This document shows, one piece after another, positions 16,976 to 25,025 of a stretch of 64,000 bases of DNA. How positions within the stretch are numbered: the first letter of the stretch is position 1; each line of letters begins with the position of its first letter. The stretch is from contig CAYZWT010000006.1 of assembly GCA_964482225.1 (NCBI GenBank), forward strand, positions 78,688-142,687, given 5' to 3'. A program made the position numbers and the translations under genes. This stretch comes from UBA1429 sp964482225. Lineage in GTDB: Bacteria > Chloroflexota > Anaerolineae > UBA1429. The notes under the pieces were generated by a model that saw nothing but the letters and a program-made list of their open reading frames with translations, made no database searches and was not told where the DNA came from.

Positions 16976-18106
16976 CTAACGGGCCACCTGCATGGGCATG
17001 ATGATATGCACAAACTCGGGGCCGCCCACAGGCCGCAGCACGCCGGGGCTGGATGGATCGCGGGTCTCCAGGGCGACCTCGGCGGTATCTATGGCGCCGA
17101 GGGCCTCTTGCAGATAGCGCGCGTTAAAGGCGATCTCGATGGATTGGCCGGTAACGCGGCAATCCAGCTCGCTCACATTGTCGCCATATTCCGACGAGGT
17201 AGCGGCGATGATGAGCCGCCCCAGCCCCTCTTCGCCGTTGGGCACCACCTGCAAGTGGCAAATGTTCGCCGCATCGCGGGCAAAGATGGCCGCCATGCGC
17301 ACCGCCTTGAGCAGATCCGCCGTGCCTGCCACGGTGCGCGTGTTGTGCTTGGTGGGGATGATCTGCTTGTAATCGGGAAAAGTGCCTTCCACAAGCTGCG
17401 AGACCAGCTCGGCCGATTCCAACCGGAAAAAGATCTGGTTGCGGTTGGGAGAGACGAGCACCTGCACCAGCTCTTCCTCGCCCACGATGCGCCGCAGCTC
17501 TTGCAGCGCCCGCGCGGGCACGATGACGCTGATCTGCTTTTCGGGGCCGTGGGTCAACGGCATCGAACTGACCGAGAGGCGGTAGCTATCCGCCGCCGCA
17601 AAGGTAAACTGCTCCGCGCCCAGCTCGGCCAGCACGCCCGTCAGCACGGGACGGCTCTCATCGGTGGCGGCGGCAAAGGCCACGCGGTCAATCATCTGGC
17701 GCAGGCTATCGGCCTGGATCTGGATCGGGTCGCTATCCTCGGGGATCAGGATCAGGGGGAACTCTTGGGCATCAATGCCCTTGATGTTGGCCTCAAAGCG
17801 GCCACATTTGATGTTCAGGGTCTGGGTGCGCGCGATCAACTCCAGATCCACCCGCTCGGGCGGCAGCGAGTTGATGAAATCGGCCAGCAGGCGGGCCGGG
17901 ATGGTGGTGGCGCCCTCACGCTCGACCTTGGCCCCCACGCGGCAGTTGATCCCGATCTCCAGGTTGGTGGCCGAGAGCTTGAGCCGGGATTCCTCGGTGG
18001 AGATCAGGATGTTCGAGAGCACGGGCAGCGTGCTGCGCGTTGCCACGGCGCGGCCCACTACGGATAGCCCGCGGGCCAGGTTCTCTTGCATACAGGAGAT
18101 TTTCAT
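16976..18106 (-). CDS. dnaN: DNA polymerase III beta subunit (sliding clamp)
   Basis: A 376-residue clamp protein that as a dimer encircles DNA and holds the polymerase. The three-fold repeat is recognisable: MKISCMQENLARGLSVVGRAV..RSTLPVLSNILI, then RQMIDRVAFAAATDESRPVLTGVL, and the C-terminal FNARYLQEALGAI with the closing HIIMPMQV (usual MPMR). The length is normal. It has its own strong promoter (18139-18167) and an AGGAGGG upstream of the ATG. The order dnaN-recF is the order found beside the origin in many bacteria; dnaA is not in the window. Confidence 0.96.
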   Translation of the reverse strand: MKISCMQENLARGLSVVGRAVATRSTLPVLSNILISTEESRLKLSATNLEIGINCRVGAKVEREGATTIPARLLADFINSLPPERVDLELIARTQTLNIKCGRFEANIKGIDAQEFPLILIPEDSDPIQIQADSLRQMIDRVAFAAATDESRPVLTGVLAELGAEQFTFAAADSYRLSVSSMPLTHGPEKQISVIVPARALQELRRIVGEEELVQVLVSPNRNQIFFRLESAELVSQLVEGTFPDYKQIIPTKHNTRTVAGTADLLKAVRMAAIFARDAANICHLQVVPNGEEGLGRLIIAATSSEYGDNVSELDCRVTGQSIEIAFNARYLQEALGAIDTAEVALETRDPSSPGVLRPVGGPEFVHIIMPMQVAR

Positions 18107-18138
18107 CGCGTGACCCTCCTCGGTTCAGGACTGTGGGC

Positions 18139-18167
18139 AGTATAAAGCGGGCGCAAAAGAGCGTCAA
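18139..18167 (-). promoter_or_regulatory. dnaN-recF promoter
   Basis: Minus-strand TTGACG (18162-18167), 17 bp, TATACT (18139-18144). The -10 lies 33 bp upstream of the dnaN start. Confidence 0.75.
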
Positions 18168-18230
18168 CCTCTTGCACGGGATGGCAGCCAATGGGCCGCT
18201 GCTATACGCGGCGCCAGCCGCCAACATGGA

Positions 18231-19139
18231 TCACTTGAACACGTACACGCCATTGACGATGGGCCAGCGCTCCTGGCACTGGCGGCAGACCACCGCGTCG
18301 GCCTCCTCGATTAGCGGCTCGTGGCCGCAGGCGGGACAGCGAAAGAGCCGCTGGCGCGCCACGGGAACAGCGCCCGTCACGCCCCTGACGCTCGGAAGCG
18401 CGGCGCGCGCGCGCACGAACTGGCTGGGGGCTGGGGCCAGCGCGGCGGTAGGGCGCTGCAAGGCGGCATCCACCGCCACCAGCCAGCGGGTGGGCACGCG
18501 CCGCTTGAGGAAACCGGTCCGCAGCAGCGAGACGGAGCGGCGGGCCTCGACCTGGAATCCGGCCTCGATCAAGCGCGCCCGCACCCAGGCGGGGTGAAAG
18601 TCATAGTGCAGCTCGGCGAATTCGTACGGCTCTTGCGCAAAGGGGTTCACGCCCCGGCCCAGCAGGTAGCGGGCGATATTCTTGAAATGGCGCTTGTTGG
18701 CGAACTCGAGCACCAGGGCGCCCTGCGGCGTCAGGATGCGGGCCAATTGCTGCATGGCGGCGGGCACATGGGCGATGTGGTGCAGCACCCGCACCATGAC
18801 GGCGGCGTCCACCGCGCCGGTGGCCAGGGGCAGGCGGTAGAGATCGGCAGCTACATAGATGAACCGCTCGTCGCCCAGTTGCTGGCGGGCGTATTCGAGC
18901 TGTGATTGGGAGTAATCCACCAGCACCACCTGGCGATAGCCCGCGTACAGGTCGGCCAGGCGGCCAAAACCGGCGCCGATATCCACCAGGCGCTCGCCCG
19001 TGGGCGGCAGCAGACGGCGCAGGGCCACCCGTTCCACGGCGTCCTCATACTCGCGGCCCTGGCCCTGCCAGAAATCGGTGCGATAGGTGCTGGCCTCATA
19101 GTCAATGATCGGTGGTTTCGGGCCGGACGGTGCGCTCAC
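18231..19139 (-). CDS. SAM-dependent methyltransferase with C-terminal zinc ribbon
   Basis: A 302-residue protein. A class I methyltransferase domain occupies the N-terminal two thirds: LVDIGAGFGRLADLY (SAM loop), VVLVDYSQSQLEYAR, VDAAVMVRVLHHI and LTPQGALVLEFANK. The last 40 residues are a Trm112-like zinc ribbon (FRCPACG...CRQCQERWPIVNGVYVF). GTG 19139 is the preferred start because AGGAGG lies 4 nt upstream; the ATG at 19169 would place the start codon inside the parS site. It is expressed from a strong promoter at 19210-19238. Substrate unknown. In position it lies directly upstream of dnaN. Confidence 0.75.
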   Translation of the reverse strand: MSAPSGPKPPIIDYEASTYRTDFWQGQGREYEDAVERVALRRLLPPTGERLVDIGAGFGRLADLYAGYRQVVLVDYSQSQLEYARQQLGDERFIYVAADLYRLPLATGAVDAAVMVRVLHHIAHVPAAMQQLARILTPQGALVLEFANKRHFKNIARYLLGRGVNPFAQEPYEFAELHYDFHPAWVRARLIEAGFQVEARRSVSLLRTGFLKRRVPTRWLVAVDAALQRPTAALAPAPSQFVRARAALPSVRGVTGAVPVARQRLFRCPACGHEPLIEEADAVVCRQCQERWPIVNGVYVFK

Positions 19140-19152
19140 GCGGCCTCCTGAA

Positions 19153-19168
19153 TGTTTCACGTAAAACA
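19153..19168. promoter_or_regulatory. parS site (ParB binding)
   Basis: TGTTTCACGTAAAACA differs at one base from the ParB recognition sequence TGTTTCACGTGAAACA. parS sites recruit ParB for chromosome segregation and cluster near the replication origin. Here the site sits between the promoter and start of the methyltransferase gene, about 1 kb upstream of dnaN. A 15 of 16 match in such a place is unlikely to be chance. Confidence 0.85.
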
Positions 19169-19209
19169 TGTGGGCGGCGGCGCATCCTCGCCGCGCCGAC
19201 CGGTAGGGC

Positions 19210-19238
19210 ATTCTAACGGCGCGGCGGCGCGCTGTCAA
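19210..19238 (-). promoter_or_regulatory. Promoter of the methyltransferase gene
   Basis: Minus-strand TTGACA (19233-19238), 17 bp of pure GC-rich spacer, TAGAAT (19210-19215). The transcript would run through the parS site before the GTG at 19139. Confidence 0.75.
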
Positions 19239-19286
19239 AGGCCAGGGACAAGTGAACACGCAGATCCTTTCTGTGCGGCGCCAGCC

Positions 19287-19315
19287 TTGCGGACGCCCGG
19301 ACAACTGGCTATACT
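19287..19315 (+). promoter_or_regulatory. Promoter of the WD40 lipoprotein gene
   Basis: TTGCGG (19287-19292), 17 bp, TATACT (19310-19315), 76 bp upstream of the ATG at 19391. Confidence 0.55.
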
Positions 19316-19390
19316 CGCACCGCTGTAGGGGATATACCGGTAAAGAGCCGTATTGTTGGCCCAAGGGGCCTGCCGTGGCAAGGGGAAGAG

Positions 19391-20979
19391 ATGGCACAGA
19401 AAAGGTGGCGCATTGTCTTGGTGCTCCTTGCGCTGGCGGCAACCAGCCTTGCGTGTACTCTATTCGAGTCCATCGTAGCCAATCTCGATCCACAGCCGAC
19501 GCCCACTCTCACCCCTGGCCCCACGCCTAGGCCATCGGCCACGCCCACCCGCGCGCTGCCCGCGTCCTTTGCTGCGATCGTAGAGGCCCTGGCGCCGGTG
19601 GTGGAGGGTCAGGGCGTCGCCGGGGCCGGCGCCTATCAGCCGAACCGGCCCGGCCCGCACCGGCTCGTGATCCTCGACGCTGAGGGCGCAGCCCACGGAT
19701 GGAACCACCGGCTGCCGGGCGAATGGGCACCCTCGGCGCTGGAGGAGGTCGAGTTGGTCGTCCTCGTCGCAGAACGCGAGACAAGCCTGGGCTCCCAGAG
19801 CTATATCGGCGGCCCGGCCATCACGCGCTATCGCCGGCTAATGGATGTAGAGCTGCGCGAGGCGCATAGCGGACAGCTCCTCAGGCGCACTACCCTGGCG
19901 GGCTCCGATCCGGCGCCTTTCCCATTCTCCGCGCCCGTGGGCCAGACGCGCATCGTCGGCGGCCAGGTCACTTACTGGCATCTGCAACAGTGGCTGACTT
20001 GCGAGGGAGGGTTACCCCTGGGGGTGTGCCTGGCCTGGCACATCCTGGCAGGGCATACGCAACCGGTGAACAGCGTGGCCTTTTCACCCGATGGACAGCT
20101 ATTGGCCTCGGGATCCGGGGTTCCCGCTGTGATGGATGCCGGTCCGCCCGATGATACGGTGCGGCTCTGGCAGGTGCAGACCGGCGCGCTGCTGCGCACC
20201 CTGGAGGGCCATACGGGGCCTGTGCTCGCCGTGGCCTATGCCCCAGATGGCCAGACCCTGGCCTCCGCCTCGGGCGATGGCGCCGTGTGGCTCTGGCAAG
20301 TGGCCGACGGCGCGCACCTGCGCACCCTGGAGGGGCACACCGGGCCGGTGACCTCTGTGGCCTACGCCCCCGATGGACGGACCCTGGCGACGGGATCGGG
20401 CGATCAGACCGTGCGGCTCTGGCGCGCCCAAGATGGCGCTCTCTTGCATCCCTGGAGGGCCACAGCAATACCGTGACCGATGTGGCCTACTCGCCCGATG
20501 GGAGGTTCCTGGCTTCGGGAGCGAGCGACCATACCGCGCGGCTCTGGCAGGTGGAGGATGGCGCTCTCTTGCGTGTTCTGGAAGGGCATACGGACGAGGT
20601 GCTGAGCGTGGCTTTTGCCCCCGATGGACAGACCCTGGCGACAGGGTCGAGCGATCAGACCATCCGCTTGTGGCGCGTGGCAGATGGCGCCCTGGTCCGC
20701 TCCCTGGGCGGGTCCACAGCGCCGGTGTATAGCCTGGCCTATTCCCCTGACGGGCAAACCCTGGCCTCATCCAGCGGGATCACGGTGCAGTTATGGCGGG
20801 CCGGGGATGGCGCCCCGATCCAGGCCCTGGAAGGCCATACCATGAGCGTCAACAGCATTGCATTCTCTCCCGATGGGCAAATCCTCGCCTCTGGCAGCGG
20901 GATCTGGTTCGTCCTAGACCCGGATATGGTGGATCACAGCGTGCGGCTCTGGCGGATGGATGGCCTGGAGGGGCAATAG
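19391..20979 (+). pseudogene. WD40-repeat lipoprotein, interrupted by a single frameshift
   Basis: The first frame (19391-20476) gives a lipoprotein signal peptide ending in SLAC, a Pro/Thr linker (PTPTLTPGPTPRPSATPT), an unrecognised domain of about 150 residues and three WD repeats. At about 20447-20452 one base is missing; after it the protein resumes in the +1-shifted frame (20452-20979) with four more WD repeats. Joined, the protein has about 530 residues and exactly seven WD blades (GHTxxVxSVAFSPDGQxLASGS...VRLW), a complete beta-propeller. The exact fit suggests a recent mutation or a sequencing error rather than an old ruin. It is probably surface-exposed and a protein-interaction scaffold; partner unknown. 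Confidence 0.8.
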
Positions 20980-21006
20980 CGCGCCCTGCAAAACCGCGCA
21001 CCCGAA

Positions 21007-21035
21007 TTGACAGCCATTCAGGTCTGTGCTATTTT
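21007..21035 (+). promoter_or_regulatory. Promoter of the aromatic operon
   Basis: TTGACA (21007-21012, perfect), 17 bp, TATTTT (21030-21035). The only promoter of this quality before the eight aro/tyr genes. Confidence 0.72.
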
Positions 21036-21252
21036 GTAGCCAATCTTTCGGGAGGCAGCCACGGTGCGTCACAGCACGGCCCATGAGGAGACGCTGGATC
21101 GCCATGCCAGGGTACAAGCCCCTGGTGCTGGCTGCCCTGCCCCTTGCAGCGCTTTTGAGGCCTACTTTTATTATCCCCGCTCCATAGCGGGGATTTGCGC
21201 GCTGCACCGTAGGGAGAGCTAGAGACCCTCCCAGAAACCCAAAAAGGTTACC

Positions 21253-21290
21253 CAGAGCGTGGAGCGCGGACTCTACGCTCTTTTTTTATA
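21253..21290 (+). terminator. Attenuator-like terminator before aroH
   Basis: GAGCGTGGAG and CTCTACGCTC form a 10-bp stem with one G-T pair, followed by seven T. It ends only 27 bp before the aroH start, so it can only make sense if read-through is regulated. CGCGCT at about 21200-21205 can pair with AGCGCG in the 5' arm and loop (about 21262-21267) as an antiterminator. Confidence 0.7.
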
Positions 21291-21316
21291 CCCAGACCCG
21301 CCAGAAAGGATACAAG

Positions 21317-21709
21317 ATGCCCGTACGCGGAATCCGAGGGGCCACCACCGTCGAGCTCAACCGCCGCCAAGAGATCCTGGATGCTACCCGCGCCCTGTTG
21401 CAGGAGATGGTCTTCGCTAACCAGGTCGCCGCTGATGACCTGGCCAGCGCCTATTTCACCGTGACCGGCGATCTGAACGCGGCCTTTCCCGCCGAGGCCG
21501 CCCGCCAGCTCGGCTGGCAGCACGTGCCGCTGCTCAATGGCTGCGAGATCCCCGTGCCCGGCAGCTTGCGGCGCTGTATCCGCGCGCTGCTCTGGTGGAA
21601 CACCGATCTCCCGCCCACCGCCATCCGCCACATCTATCAGAACGGAGCGCAGGTGTTGCGCCCCGACCTGGCCCAAGCACCCCATTCAGAAGAGGAGAAC
21701 CTATCGTGA
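21317..21709 (+). CDS. aroH: Chorismate mutase, AroH type
   Basis: A 130-residue enzyme converting chorismate to prephenate, of the Bacillus subtilis AroH fold (trimeric, beta-alpha). RGIRGATT with Arg7, the NGCE motif (Cys76-Glu77) and Arg89 in GSLRRCIR match the active-site residues of that family. AGAAAGGA lies upstream of the ATG at 21317. The stop overlaps the GTG of the DAHP synthase gene by 4 bp. Placing the mutase first in the operon pairs the first enzyme of the phenylalanine/tyrosine branch with the first of the common pathway. Confidence 0.93.
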   Translation: MPVRGIRGATTVELNRRQEILDATRALLQEMVFANQVAADDLASAYFTVTGDLNAAFPAEAARQLGWQHVPLLNGCEIPVPGSLRRCIRALLWWNTDLPPTAIRHIYQNGAQVLRPDLAQAPHSEEENLS

Positions 21710-22719
21710 TCATCATTATGCGCAGCCACGCACCGGAAGAACAGATTCAGGCCGTTGTGGATCGGGTCCACGAGCTGGGCTTCAAGCCACACCGCTCATC
21801 TGGCGAAGAGCGCACCATCATCGGCGTCATCGGCGACGAGCGCACCCTGCAAGAGACCATGTTCGAGATCATGGAGGGCGTGGAGCGCGTGGTGCGCGTG
21901 CTCAAGCCCTTCAAGCTTTCCAGCCGCGATTTCCATCCGGAGGATACGGTCATCGCTGTCAACGGCTGCCGCATCGGCGCGGAAAAGGTGATCGTCATGG
22001 CCGGGCCTTGCTCGGTGGAGAGCCGCGACCAGATCTTTGAGGCCGCCGAGGTGTTCAAGAAGAGCGGTGGCCATATCTTTCGCGCCGGCGCATTCAAGCC
22101 GCGCACCTCGCCCTATAGCTTTCGCGGCCTGGGCGAAAAGGGGCTCTGCCTCCTGGCCGAGGTCAAGAACGCCTTTGGGCTGGCCATTGTCACCGAGGTG
22201 ATGGCCCCCGATCAGGTGCCTATGGTGGCCGGGGTGGCCGATATCCTGCAGATCGGCGCCCGCAACATGCAGAACTATAACCTGCTGGAGGCCGTGGGCC
22301 GCACCGATAGGCCCGTGCTGCTGAAACGTGGTATGATGTCCACCATGGAAGAGTTGCTCATGTCTGCCGAGTACATCATGTCCAGCGGCAACCAGCAGGT
22401 CATGCTCTGCGAACGGGGCATCCGGACGTTCGAAACGTACACGCGCAATACCCTGGATGTCAGCGCGGTGCCGGTGCTCAAAGAGCTGACCCACCTGCCG
22501 GTGCTGGTGGATCCCAGCCATGCCTCGGGCAAGGCCGCCTGGATCAACCCGCTGTGCCGGGCCGCCGTGGCCTCGGGCGCCGATGGCCTGCTGATCGAGA
22601 TGCACCCGCACCCCGAGGTGGCCCTCTCCGATGGCGGCCAGCAGCTCGCGCCGGCGGCGTTCCGCGAGATGATGGCGGACCTGCAGCGCGTCGCCGAGGC
22701 CGTGGGCCGCTCACTGTAG
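21706..22719 (+). CDS. aroF: 3-Deoxy-7-phosphoheptulonate (DAHP) synthase
   Basis: A 337-residue enzyme joining phosphoenolpyruvate and erythrose 4-phosphate, the first step of the shikimate pathway. The first 70 residues are a ferredoxin-like regulatory domain (IIIMRSHAPEEQIQAVVDRVHELG), as in the Thermotoga/Bacillus Ibeta class, which usually confers tyrosine/phenylalanine inhibition. The barrel has VMAGPCSVESRDQ, FRAGAFKPRTSPYSFRG, QIGARNMQNY, LLKRGM and PVLVDPSHASG. GTG 21706 is the start, with GAGGAG 9-14 nt upstream and a 4-bp overlap with aroH. Confidence 0.95.
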   Translation: MIIIMRSHAPEEQIQAVVDRVHELGFKPHRSSGEERTIIGVIGDERTLQETMFEIMEGVERVVRVLKPFKLSSRDFHPEDTVIAVNGCRIGAEKVIVMAGPCSVESRDQIFEAAEVFKKSGGHIFRAGAFKPRTSPYSFRGLGEKGLCLLAEVKNAFGLAIVTEVMAPDQVPMVAGVADILQIGARNMQNYNLLEAVGRTDRPVLLKRGMMSTMEELLMSAEYIMSSGNQQVMLCERGIRTFETYTRNTLDVSAVPVLKELTHLPVLVDPSHASGKAAWINPLCRAAVASGADGLLIEMHPHPEVALSDGGQQLAPAAFREMMADLQRVAEAVGRSL

Positions 22720-22851
22720 GGGTTGCGCGAGGGCGATACGAGTCTCGCGCCTCCAAGCGTCTGGATGCGGAGGGGACGAGGTAGGGGCACCCCTGGCGCA
22801 TACCTGCGCAGGGTGCCCACAGGATGGACCTTTTTCAGAGGGAGTCGCTGT

Positions 22852-23730
22852 ATGGATTTTACCAACGCGCGGGTGGCGATCGTCGGCCTGGGCCTGATGG
22901 GGGGCTCGCTGGCGGCGGCGCTGCGCGCGCATGATGCCTGCCGCGAGGTGGTGGGCGTGGCCCGCCGCCAGAGCAGCCTCACAATGGCCACCACCCTGCG
23001 CATGATCCACCGGGGCGCCACGGACCTGCGCGAGGGCGTGGCCGGGGCCGATCTGGTGGTGCTCTGCACCCCCGTGGGCGATATCCTGGCCAGGCTCGCC
23101 GAGATCGGCCCCTGGCTCAAGCCGGGCTGCGTGGTGCTAGATGTGGGCAGCACCAAGGCCGAGATCTGCCGCGCCATGGAGCGCCTGCCCGAGGGGGTGC
23201 AGCCCATCGGCGGGCACCCCATGTGCGGCAAGGAATCCTCGGGGCTCTCGGTGGCCGAGCCCAGCCTGTACTTGGACAAGGTCTTTGTGCTGGCGCCCCT
23301 GGAGCGCACGGCCCCCGAGGCCGTGGCTCTGGCCGAGGCCCTGGTGCGCGCCGTGGGGGCGCGGCCCCTCTACCTGGAGCCCGAGCGCCATGATCGCATC
23401 GTGGCCGCCATCAGCCACCTGCCTTATCTGCTGGCGGTGAGCCTGGTTCTCGCGGCGGAGCGCCTGGCCCAGCAGGAGGATGGCCAGCAGGATGCCATGT
23501 TGTGGGCCCTGGCCGCCAGCGGGTTCGGCGATACCAGCCGCGTGGCTGCCAGCAGCATCCCGATGATGAGCGACATCCTGCGCACCAACCGGGCCGCCAT
23601 TCTGGATGCGGCTCGCGCGGCCCAAGGGGAGCTGGCCCGCCTGATCGAGCTGCTGCAAGAGGACGATATAGAGGCGCTCCTGCCGCTTTTGGGCGCGGCG
23701 CGCGAGCGCCGACGGGGGATGAACCGATGA
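22852..23730 (+). CDS. tyrA: Prephenate dehydrogenase
   Basis: A 292-residue NAD(P)-dependent enzyme that oxidises and decarboxylates prephenate to 4-hydroxyphenylpyruvate on the tyrosine branch. The nucleotide-binding loop VGLGLMGGSLAAAL (11-24), TPVGDIL, DVGSTKAEIC and the catalytic region GGHPMCGKESSGL are present; ISHLPYLLAVSL follows in the helical dimerisation domain. There is no ACT domain. ATG 22852 has GAGGGAG upstream; the 132-bp gap after aroF is the widest in the operon apart from that before aroQ. The stop overlaps aroA by 4 bp. Confidence 0.93.
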   Translation: MDFTNARVAIVGLGLMGGSLAAALRAHDACREVVGVARRQSSLTMATTLRMIHRGATDLREGVAGADLVVLCTPVGDILARLAEIGPWLKPGCVVLDVGSTKAEICRAMERLPEGVQPIGGHPMCGKESSGLSVAEPSLYLDKVFVLAPLERTAPEAVALAEALVRAVGARPLYLEPERHDRIVAAISHLPYLLAVSLVLAAERLAQQEDGQQDAMLWALAASGFGDTSRVAASSIPMMSDILRTNRAAILDAARAAQGELARLIELLQEDDIEALLPLLGAARERRRGMNR

Positions 23731-25025
23731 ACCTGACTTTTCAACCCGCTGCGCGCCTGGCCGGAACGGTAACCGTGCCGGGCGACAAGTCCATCACCCA
23801 CCGGGCGCTCTTGTTGGGCAGCCTGGGCGAGGGCGCCGCGCGCATCGAGGGCTTTTTGGACAGCGGCGATTGCCGCGCCACCATCGGGTGCTTGCAAGCC
23901 CTGGGCGTCGAGATCGAGCGCCCGCAGGCCGAGACCCTGGTGGTCCACGGGCAGGGCCTGCGCGGCTGGCGCGAGCCCGAGGATGTGCTGGATTGCGCCC
24001 GCTCCGGCACCACCATGCGGCTGATGGCGGGCCTGCTGGCGGGGCAGCCCTTTGCCAGCGTGCTGCGGGCCGAGCCGCAACTGCGCCGCCGCCCCATGGA
24101 TCGCATCATCGCGCCGCTGGCAAACATGGGCGCCAAGATCGCCGGGCGCGAAGGCAACCGGCTGCCGCCCCTGATCATCCTGGGGCGCCCGCTGCACGGC
24201 GCCAAGCATGCCCTGCCCGTGGCCAGCGCCCAGGTCAAATCGTGCCTGCTGCTGGCGGGGCTGTATGCCCAGGGGACGACCACGGTGCGCGAGCCGGGCC
24301 CCTCGCGGGATCACACCGAGCGCATGCTGCGCGGGCGCGGCGTCGCCGTGCAGAGCGCGGGGTTGACCCACAGCCTCTCCGGCCCTGTGGGCCGCCTGGA
24401 TGCCGTGGATGTGCGCGTGCCCGGCGATTTTTCCTCGGCGGCCTATCTGATCGTCGCGGCCCTGCTGGTCCCCGGCAGCGAGATCGTCATCCGGCACGTG
24501 GGGGTGAACCCCACCCGCACCGGCCTGCTGAACGCCCTGTGGGCCATGGGGGCCGACATTACGCTGGAAAACGAGCGCGACGAGGGCGGCGAGCCGGTGG
24601 CCGACCTGCGGGTGCGCAGCTCCGAGCTGCACGGAACCACTGTTGGCGGCGAACTGGCGCCGCGCATGATTGACGAGTTCCCCATCCTGGCGCTGGCCGC
24701 CAGCCAGGCCCAGGGCGAGACCCGCGTGCGCGACGCCGCCGAGCTGCGCGTCAAAGAGACCGACCGGGTGGCCACCACGGTGGCCGCCCTGCGCGCCCTG
24801 GGCGCCCAGATCGAGCCCGCCCCCGATGGGTTCGATATCTGGGGGGGCGCGACCCTGGTGGGGGCCCCCGTGGACGGCCAGGGCGACCACCGCCTTGCCA
24901 TGACCCTGGCCGTGGCGGGGCTCATCGCCCAGGGCGAGACCGCCGTGCTGGGCGCCGAGTGTATCCAGGATTCGTTCCCCGGCTTTGCCGAGACCCTGGG
25001 CCGGGTCGCAGGAGGCGCGTTGTGA
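23727..25025 (+). CDS. aroA: 3-Phosphoshikimate 1-carboxyvinyltransferase (EPSP synthase)
   Basis: A 432-residue enzyme transferring the enolpyruvyl group of PEP to shikimate 3-phosphate. The PGDKSITHRALLLGS motif (Lys21), the SGTTMRLMAGLLAG region, RPMDRI, SAQVKSCLLLAGL, PGDFSSAAY and the LRVKETDR signature are all present. The residue after NSGT-type glycine is Thr-Thr-Met-Arg; glyphosate sensitivity class was not assessed. The ATG overlaps the tyrA stop, and the TGA overlaps the aroE ATG by one base. Confidence 0.96.
   Translation: MNLTFQPAARLAGTVTVPGDKSITHRALLLGSLGEGAARIEGFLDSGDCRATIGCLQALGVEIERPQAETLVVHGQGLRGWREPEDVLDCARSGTTMRLMAGLLAGQPFASVLRAEPQLRRRPMDRIIAPLANMGAKIAGREGNRLPPLIILGRPLHGAKHALPVASAQVKSCLLLAGLYAQGTTTVREPGPSRDHTERMLRGRGVAVQSAGLTHSLSGPVGRLDAVDVRVPGDFSSAAYLIVAALLVPGSEIVIRHVGVNPTRTGLLNALWAMGADITLENERDEGGEPVADLRVRSSELHGTTVGGELAPRMIDEFPILALAASQAQGETRVRDAAELRVKETDRVATTVAALRALGAQIEPAPDGFDIWGGATLVGAPVDGQGDHRLAMTLAVAGLIAQGETAVLGAECIQDSFPGFAETLGRVAGGAL

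Larger units (their letters stand above)
20980..21316 (+). other. Leader region of the aromatic operon
   Basis: About 340 bp holding a strong promoter (21007-21035) and then a leader of roughly 275 nt. The leader contains a hairpin at 21175-21192 (CCCCGCT..AGCGGGG), a second at about 21212-21234 (GGGAG..CTCCC) and a terminator-like hairpin at 21253-21286. A possible 34-codon frame, ATG 21084 to the TAG inside the first hairpin, has Trp, Tyr and Phe codons but no run of them and no clear ribosome-binding site. No T-box core is present. Confidence 0.55.

Noticed and set aside
20980..21316. T-box riboswitch before aroH
   Set aside because: No AGGGTGGNACCGCG core is present, unlike the clear T-box before trpB.
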